DNA from: Caldifarciminota bacterium
Lineage (GTDB): Bacteria; Hydrothermota; UBA3073; JACQXS01; JAGMCI01
NCBI GenBank assembly: GCA_023129325.1
Contig: JAGMCI010000024.1
Coordinates: 1-45,050, forward strand
DNA length: 45,050 nucleotides
Direction: 5' to 3'
Both the position numbers and the translations under genes were made by a program. The notes below the pieces were generated by a model that saw nothing but the letters and a program-made list of their open reading frames with translations, was not told the DNA's origin and did not search any database. This document shows positions 40,151-45,050 of this stretch, in pieces. Numbering within the stretch: position 1 is the stretch's first letter; every line of letters starts with the position of its first letter.

Positions 40151-40433
40151 CTCCCCTCCTTCCGCTGTTCTTTTCTCCGATTTGTTGGAGGATTTAGAAC
40201 AGCGAGAACCCCGCCTGTCCCGATTCAATCGGGAATTCATCGGGGGAGTTAGAACATTGATAAAATCCTTTATCCTCCACTTTGAGTTTAAGATACACTT
40301 TTTTTCTTTGAATGTCAAGATAAAATGTATCGCATATTCCTATGATTTTCTATTTTAAAATAGCTCATAAATTAGACACAAGTTCACTTATACCAGATAT
40401 TTTAAGACCCCGCTGTGATGTGGAGGTTCTTAA
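40151..40433. other. Gap with CCCGATTCAATCGGG palindrome, no supported gene
   Basis: The 283-bp stretch holds a palindrome cluster (about 40208-40245, TCCCGATTCAATCGGGA and CATCGGGGG), TTAGAAC words on both sides, and a TTGACA on the minus strand (TGTCAA, 40313-40318) that may belong to the barrel gene promoter. Frames across it are short and repeat-derived. Confidence 0.4.
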
Positions 40434-40583
40434 TTACTTTTCACATTCACCGAGAGTCATAAGATTATATGTCTGCCCTGACTTAATCTCAATAGAGACC
40501 AGTTCTTGTGCGATTGCACTGCCTGCAAACAAAAGCAAGCACATTGCACCAGCAAGTATGCCAAATAGTCTTCTTCCTTTCAT
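40434..40583 (-). CDS. Short exported protein, possibly truncated
   Basis: An ATG at 40583 with nearby purine-rich Shine-Dalgarno (GGGGGGGGA) starts a 49-residue product. A signal peptide (MKGRRLFGILAGAMCLLLF, cleavage near GSAIAQ) is followed by only about 25 residues (ELVSIEIKSGQTYNLMTLGECEK). It may be a small exported peptide or the front of a larger secreted gene cut off by later insertion. It overlaps none of its neighbours and lies 41 nt after the 5'-nucleotidase-like stop. Confidence 0.45.
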   Translation of the reverse strand: MKGRRLFGILAGAMCLLLFAGSAIAQELVSIEIKSGQTYNLMTLGECEK

Positions 40584-40623
40584 TCCCCCCCCTTTTTCAT
40601 CACCTCCTTTCATCACAGTGGGG

Positions 40624-42906
40624 TTAAGGTAATAAACCATGGATTAAATCCAGGGCAATAAAGGTTTTAAATGTCCAAGCCCAACCACCAATACTTGTAT
40701 CTTTATAGATAAACGGCTTTAGCTTAAGAGAAATACTTTTAATCAATGGTATCTTAAGTTCACCTTTTATCCTTACCGTATAATCGCCTTTTTCTGGCAT
40801 TATTTCATTATAATTAACTTCACCAGGTTTTAGAATCATAAATGCGTGTCCCTCAAGACTAAGCCTAATCTTTTTAAATAGACGCATCTTGAAATTAGAG
40901 TTTAGATATAAACCATAGTTTTCGCCAGATATAAATAGTTTATTATCGCCACTTAATCCTCCAGATAGCCTAAAGTCGGAAGAAAACTCATAGCCAAGAC
41001 CTACATTGGATGATATTGAGCCTTTCCTGAAATCTTCTTCTTCCTCAGGTGTAATCTCTAAATCACTCAGTTCTAATAGTACCTGGCCATAAAAATTGCT
41101 CGTTTCCCCCATAAATCTGCAATAATTTAAATCAGCTTCTACCCAATCTGCACTCTCTTGTGTATAAGCAGAATCCTTAACAAAAAATGTCCGTCTCCCA
41201 TATTGAGGAATGACTGTTAGCCCAATTGTTTGTGCTTGAGACCAGCCCATTAAGCTAAAAACAGGACTCACCTTCCATTCATCAAATTCAGAGGAGCTGA
41301 ACTCAGATATATTTCTATATGAGTCAGCATTTTTGCTTTTTGAAAAATTGCTCAATTCACTTGAAAATCCAATTTTATATTTCCAGAGAGTCCTTTCCAG
41401 CCAGCGACTAAGTTCAGATAGACTTATTTTTTGTCCTTTAAGAGTTCTTTCCTTTATGTAATCTAAGACAAGCCCTCGTATCTTCGTATCAGTTTCCTTG
41501 ATGACCCGCACATCTTCAAACATCGTATAGCCCGCATATCGGTCTGCTAAATAGTTATTTACAGCAATGATATATTCCTCATCTATACCTATTTTTCTAT
41601 TATTAATTTTTTTCAAATTCAGGTCTAAATTTGGCAAAAAGGCTAATTCTTTGGTTGTGCCCCTTTGTTCTTTATGATGAGAGATAATTCTTAATAGCTC
41701 CAAGCCTTCCATTTCCACGATGACTAAATTGTCATCAAAAGGTATCTCTCTGTCAATATCGCTTGCCTTAATCTTTCCTTGTAATTCAATATCTTTTAAA
41801 AACCATCCAAATAACCCACGGTCACAAAGTGCAAGCTCGGCATTGGATTGTTTTTGCATCAATGTCAAGACTAAATCAGTAAGTTTAATCACTTCGCCCT
41901 CTTCTACTTCACCAATTATCATTTCTTCTTTGGATTTCCAGCGCTCAATTATGTCTTTCTCAATAAATTCTTTAAACCCTGGTATCTCTTTTTCTATTTC
42001 CACAGAAGGGCAGGTTCGTTCATCTAAATAGAAGGAATTGAAGCCTATTTTGTGTATCTTGAATTTATTGTTATGCCTTTCTAACCTTATGTAAATGTCT
42101 CCTAAAGTTATACTGAGAGGAGTAGAATAAAATAGAGAAACGCCTTTATTAACGTCATGAGGTATTGACTGATAGACTCTTGAGGGGGATGCAGTCCTTA
42201 CATTGCCCCCAATTATTATATCTATCTTAGGTATAGATTCTGCTAATTTCATATCTTCCTCTTGTCCCAGATTGCTCAGAACAATCACAAGGTCACAGCC
42301 CTCATCTTCTTTCATTATCTCTACTACGCCTCTCAAGTGATAGGCTGGGCAATCAACTTTAAGATTGCTAAACCCGTATGTAGAAAGAGGAATATCTATT
42401 TCAGTAACCGTAGTGATTCCAATCTTCACATTCTCAAAATTATAGATAAAATATGGCTCAACAAAATACTTTTCTGTCCCCTTATAGACCACATTTGCTG
42501 ATAAAATTGGGAATTTAGCCTCCTTTATACATCTATTCAATGCTTCAGGCCCATACATAAATTCCATTTCGCCTAATCCCATTGCAGTGTAGCCAAGGCG
42601 GTTCATAATCTTAATCTGGTCTATACCATTAGTAAAGCGTGCAAATGGGTCTGGCCCTATTGTATTGCCCGCATCAAGTAGTAAAAAATTACCTATTTCT
42701 TTTCGCTTTAATGTTACTAAATAAGCCAGACACACCGCTCCACCAACAGACTTCCCATCCTCGTCCTGCGTCGCCTCAATCTGTCCTAAGATGTCATTAG
42801 TATGAAAAATGTGTATTTCTTTGGAGTGTAATAGTTCTTCACTATGGAGAGTAGAAGATAAAGTTAACAAAGCTATTACTGGAAGAATAAGCTTGAAATT
42901 CGTCAT
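40624..42906 (-). CDS. 5'-nucleotidase-family homologue lacking metal ligands, with beta-rich C-terminal region
   Basis: From ATG 42906 (ATGA overlap with the cupin gene) 760 residues. After a signal peptide (MTNFKLILPVIALLTLSSTLHS), a UshA-like metallophosphatase fold spans about 30-300 and a 5'-nucleotidase C-terminal domain about 300-500. The metal motifs are degenerate: HTNDHHG reads HTNDILG, the GGD/DAGD motif reads DAGNT, GNHEFD reads GEMEFM, and later histidines read LSNLG and IGGNV. Only the first aspartate remains, so phosphatase activity is unlikely. The last ~230 residues alternate strands (VGLGYEFSSDFRLSGGL, LKIPLIKSISLKLKPFIY) and may form an outer-membrane barrel. Confidence 0.75.
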   Translation of the reverse strand: MTNFKLILPVIALLTLSSTLHSEELLHSKEIHIFHTNDILGQIEATQDEDGKSVGGAVCLAYLVTLKRKEIGNFLLLDAGNTIGPDPFARFTNGIDQIKIMNRLGYTAMGLGEMEFMYGPEALNRCIKEAKFPILSANVVYKGTEKYFVEPYFIYNFENVKIGITTVTEIDIPLSTYGFSNLKVDCPAYHLRGVVEIMKEDEGCDLVIVLSNLGQEEDMKLAESIPKIDIIIGGNVRTASPSRVYQSIPHDVNKGVSLFYSTPLSITLGDIYIRLERHNNKFKIHKIGFNSFYLDERTCPSVEIEKEIPGFKEFIEKDIIERWKSKEEMIIGEVEEGEVIKLTDLVLTLMQKQSNAELALCDRGLFGWFLKDIELQGKIKASDIDREIPFDDNLVIVEMEGLELLRIISHHKEQRGTTKELAFLPNLDLNLKKINNRKIGIDEEYIIAVNNYLADRYAGYTMFEDVRVIKETDTKIRGLVLDYIKERTLKGQKISLSELSRWLERTLWKYKIGFSSELSNFSKSKNADSYRNISEFSSSEFDEWKVSPVFSLMGWSQAQTIGLTVIPQYGRRTFFVKDSAYTQESADWVEADLNYCRFMGETSNFYGQVLLELSDLEITPEEEEDFRKGSISSNVGLGYEFSSDFRLSGGLSGDNKLFISGENYGLYLNSNFKMRLFKKIRLSLEGHAFMILKPGEVNYNEIMPEKGDYTVRIKGELKIPLIKSISLKLKPFIYKDTSIGGWAWTFKTFIALDLIHGLLP

Positions 42907-43265
42907 TTTGTTACTTCTTCGTCTTCGGGTTTCCAAGCCGGGTCTACAATACTCAAAAAAACTAAATCATTTACTCCAGTGTTTTTTATCCGTTGAATTG
43001 AGTTTTGGGGAATGTAAATCGCTTGCCCCTCAGATACTTTTTCCGTTTCGTTATCTATATGTATTTCACCTTCACCTTCCAATATATAATAGACTTCTGA
43101 ACTCTTTAATTTATGTGCATAAGTCGTTTCGCCAGGTTTTACCTTTGCGTGAGCAAGACTATATCTTATGCTAATCTTTTCTTTTAGAGGATTTAATAAT
43201 TCTTTTAAAGTCGTATTGTCGCCTGCAATTATTTCTTTACATTTATTCAAATCTTTTATAATCAT
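42903..43265 (-). CDS. Small cupin-domain protein
   Basis: A 120-residue single-domain beta barrel. Cupin motif 1 appears as YAHKLKSSEVYYILEGEGEIHI, with histidine and glutamate in place. Motif 2 (YIPQNSIQRIKNTG) has glutamine where the third metal-binding histidine is usual, so metal binding may be weak. Similar proteins are sugar-epimerase-like or regulatory; no specific role can be given. It heads a two-gene unit with the nucleotidase-like gene. Confidence 0.8.
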   Translation of the reverse strand: MIIKDLNKCKEIIAGDNTTLKELLNPLKEKISIRYSLAHAKVKPGETTYAHKLKSSEVYYILEGEGEIHIDNETEKVSEGQAIYIPQNSIQRIKNTGVNDLVFLSIVDPAWKPEDEEVTK

Positions 43266-43277
43266 AACCTTTCATAT

Positions 43278-43306
43278 ATGTTATTGGTTAAAAGTAATTC
43301 TGTCAA
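43278..43306 (-). promoter_or_regulatory. Promoter of the cupin/nucleotidase-like pair
   Basis: On the minus strand TTGACA (43301-43306), a 17-bp spacer and TAACAT (43278-43283), 12 nt before the cupin ATG. AAAGG lies close to the start codon. Confidence 0.6.
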
Positions 43307-43354
43307 GTAAAAAGGAGAAATGGGAAATGTCCTTAACTTGTCAGATAGAAATTT

Positions 43355-43378
43355 GAGACAGAGCTTTTTCTCTGTCTC
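43355..43378 (-). terminator. Hairpin downstream of lnt
   Basis: GAGACAGAG (43355-43363) pairs with CTCTGTCTC (43370-43378), 9 bp, with a 6-nt loop, 12 bp past the lnt stop. No T-run follows on the minus strand, so it is a weak terminator candidate or an mRNA 3'-end stabiliser. Confidence 0.4.
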
Positions 43379-43389
43379 TATCTCAAGAC

Positions 43390-45050
43390 TCATTCTTTCC
43401 CCTTTTCCCTATTCTTACACTTTTTTGACAACTTTCCCCTGAATATAAATCTTAAATTTAAGAGCCAGAAAAGAAATCCTACGCAAATCCAGGCAAACCA
43501 ATCCCCATATCGCGCATAAAAAGTTAATCTTTTCCTTAATGGTATCTTGCTTACAATGACTTTTTGAGTAAAAATTTCAGTAACATCTCTTGTCTCGCCT
43601 CTTGGATTTACAAAATATGAAATGCCTGTATTGCCACATCTCACAACCGTAGTCCCGTATTCAATTGCCCTTAAAATTGCTTGATTTGCATGTTGATAAG
43701 GCCCAGCAGTCCTCCCAAACCAGCAATCCTCAGTTATGTTTACCAAGAACTCTGCACCCCCACGAACAAAACGCCTTGAAATGCGAGGGAAAATAGACTC
43801 AAAACAAATAAGACAGGAAAATTTAAACCCGGGCTTGCCTGCCGTCCCTGTCCCGATATAATCGGAATGTCTGGTAGGCCCGCCTGCCGTCTGTCGGGCA
43901 GGTAATTCAAATACAGTATACTCACTGCCCTTTGAAAAATCGCCTTGCCCAAAATTGGGCCTTCGTAAACCTGGAAAGAGCTCATCAAAAGGAAGACGTT
44001 CAGCAAATGGTACAAGATATATTTTATCGTAAAATTCTTTGATTCCCTCTCTCGGAACAACTAAAAAACAGGAATTGTAAATCTTCCTTCCGCCTATCCT
44101 TGTTGCCCCCATTATAGCAGGTATATTCAATGAATCAACTATTTTACAGACTTTTGATTGTAGGGGCGTATTGACTTCGGCGAGCTCATTCAAGCCGCTA
44201 TGCGCCCCTCCAAGATAGCCTGGTATTGCTGTTTCAGGCCAGATTAGTAAATCGCATTTCCCAGCTTCCTTGCTTAAAGTATAAAGCGTAGAGAGCCTGA
44301 AATCTATCTCGCCATACCTCTTTATTTCAGGAAAAATATTTGGCTGAACCACCCCCACCTTAATGTACTTCCTACTTCTTCCGAAGGAATCCCGTTTCGG
44401 ATTTCTTCGGAACGGGGCCACTTCTTCCGAAGTCCCGATAAATCGGGATTCGGAACGGGGCCACTTCCCACTTCTTAGTGTTATTTTGCCTTCAACATAA
44501 ACCACACAGATTATAGCCACCGCCCCAATAAGATAGCTCAATTTTTTTCTCCATAGTGCATAAAAAAGGAGTGAGTTTATTAAAAGAATAAAAAATGTTA
44601 TCCCCGGTAGTCCTATAAAGCGAGCAAACTGAATAAAGGGTAGCATAGGCATCTTGCCTGTGACCAGGGCATATCCTATGCTTCCCCACGGAAAGCCAAT
44701 TTCGGGCGTAAGGGACCTTAAAAATTCAATCCCAGTCCATACAAGTGGTGGAATAATAAAACTTTTTACCCGCCTTGAAAACAAAATTGAAAATCCAAAT
44801 ACAAATCCATAATATATAAATAAAAGTAAAACTCCAAGCCATAACCATGTTCTCATAGGGACTTCAACAGCCAGAACCCAGTAAAGGAGCCCTGCACTGA
44901 AAACAAAGCCTGCTATAAAACCATATTTAAAAGCTCCTTTCTCATACATTACAAAAAATATAGGTATGAAACTCACAAAAATAAGCGCAGGAAGCCAGTA
45001 AAAAGAAATAAGAAGCAAAAAAGATGTGAGTAGACTTAAAAATATTTTAC
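43390..45050 (-). CDS. lnt: Apolipoprotein N-acyltransferase, 5' end outside the window
   Basis: Lnt adds the third acyl chain to lipoproteins in the inner membrane. The frame is open to the window edge (KIFLSLLTSFLLLISFYW before the first TTG at 45018), so only a few residues are missing. Several N-terminal membrane helices are followed by the nitrilase-like domain with IWPETAIPG (glutamate), FYDKIYLVPFAERLPF (lysine) and CLICFES (cysteine), then one C-terminal helix. Two in-frame insertions lengthen it: about 37 residues before IKVGVVQPN (44368-44478) and about 24 just before the catalytic FSCLICFE (43834-43905). Confidence 0.94.
   Translation of the reverse strand, partial: KIFLSLLTSFLLLISFYWLPALIFVSFIPIFFVMYEKGAFKYGFIAGFVFSAGLLYWVLAVEVPMRTWLWLGVLLLFIYYGFVFGFSILFSRRVKSFIIPPLVWTGIEFLRSLTPEIGFPWGSIGYALVTGKMPMLPFIQFARFIGLPGITFFILLINSLLFYALWRKKLSYLIGAVAIICVVYVEGKITLRSGKWPRSESRFIGTSEEVAPFRRNPKRDSFGRSRKYIKVGVVQPNIFPEIKRYGEIDFRLSTLYTLSKEAGKCDLLIWPETAIPGYLGGAHSGLNELAEVNTPLQSKVCKIVDSLNIPAIMGATRIGGRKIYNSCFLVVPREGIKEFYDKIYLVPFAERLPFDELFPGLRRPNFGQGDFSKGSEYTVFELPARQTAGGPTRHSDYIGTGTAGKPGFKFSCLICFESIFPRISRRFVRGGAEFLVNITEDCWFGRTAGPYQHANQAILRAIEYGTTVVRCGNTGISYFVNPRGETRDVTEIFTQKVIVSKIPLRKRLTFYARYGDWFAWICVGFLFWLLNLRFIFRGKLSKKCKNREKGKE
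43834..43905. repeat. Palindromic element in frame in lnt, next to the active-site cysteine codon
   Basis: GC-rich nested palindromes: GCCTGCC...GGTAGGC around CCGATATAATCGG, then CCTGCCGTCTGTCGGGCAGG. It encodes about ARQTAGGPTRHSDYIGTGTA, between the strand VFELP and FKFSCLICFE. Outer words are shared with the insertions in the hydrogenase and protease genes. Confidence 0.8.
44368..44478. repeat. Composite palindromic element in frame in lnt
   Basis: Two CCCGTTTCGG/CCGAATCGGG-type palindromes (ATCCCGTTTCGGATTTC; CCCGATAAATCGGGATTC), each followed by GGAACGGGGCCACTTC, are flanked by CTTCCTACTTC and CACTTCCCACTTC words. It encodes about 37 residues (RSGKWPRSESRFIGTSEE...) between the last membrane helix and the catalytic domain. 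Confidence 0.8.

Noticed and set aside
40151-40318. Upstream extension of the barrel gene (56 extra codons)
   Set aside because: The extension is repeat-derived and basic, with no signal peptide; ATG 40150 has a strong Shine-Dalgarno followed by a signal sequence.
40083-40358. Plus-strand frame of 91 codons
   Set aside because: Antisense to the barrel signal peptide and a palindrome-rich gap; no protein-like conservation visible.

Overview
The window is AT-rich bacterial chromosome. I read it as an uncultured, anaerobic, Gram-negative-type bacterium of a candidate phylum near the FCB group, WOR-3-like. The grounds are secreted proteins with FlgD/Por-like C-terminal domains, outer-membrane barrel candidates, an Lnt, a group 4 [NiFe] hydrogenase with an Mrp antiporter, and many short dispersed repeats. 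The phylum is inference; only a tree of DnaA, DnaN or PurA would settle it.

Layout. 1-3.8 kb: gpsA (minus), a probable replication origin around dnaA (two exact DnaA boxes before the gene, an AT-rich tract with near-consensus boxes after it), and an M23 peptidase. 3.9-5.2 kb: purA with variant active-site residues. 5.3-7.1 kb (minus): a phage-like remnant with a frameshifted replisome-organiser-type gene behind a strong promoter. 7.3-25.1 kb (plus): one long hydrogenase locus. It runs hypF-hypD-hypE, two sulfhydrogenase-type diaphorase subunits (beta and gamma), a two-cluster ferredoxin, complex-I-like subunits H, B, C and D (D carries both NiFe CxxC motifs), a NuoL-like subunit, MrpA-C-terminal/B/C/D/E/F/G, a NuoI-like ferredoxin and an HycI-like protease. 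25.2 kb: tRNA-Arg(TCT). 25.3-32.2 kb: secreted peptidase, lipoproteins, a GCS2-type ligase, an NHL protein and a RimI-like acetyltransferase. 32.4-35.7 kb (minus): two glycosyltransferases and dnaN. 35.9-45 kb: RCC1-repeat protein, ECF sigma/anti-sigma/helical periplasmic protein, an outer-membrane barrel protein, a catalytically dead-looking 5'-nucleotidase homologue with a beta-rich tail, a cupin, and lnt running off the right edge.

How it fits. The hydrogenase locus looks like a self-contained device that moves electrons between NAD(P)H and/or ferredoxin and protons, coupled to ion translocation through the Mrp module, with part of its maturation machinery present (hypA, hypB and hypC are not here).

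The most unusual layer is the repeats. Several families of small palindromic or low-complexity elements fill most intergenic gaps. They have also entered coding sequences in frame: the hydrogenase pro-peptide, its maturation protease, lnt (twice), an ECF sigma linker, an anti-sigma factor, rimI, a NuoL-like subunit, an RCC1 protein and signal peptides. They resemble Rickettsia palindromic elements in behaviour. One larger element carries a 23S-rRNA-IVP-type four-helix-bundle gene, sits between mrpF and mrpG, and is flanked by an apparent 9-bp target duplication that includes the mrpG start codon. Two 151-bp repeats, identical by eye at all but one position, bracket the whole NuoL/Mrp cassette.
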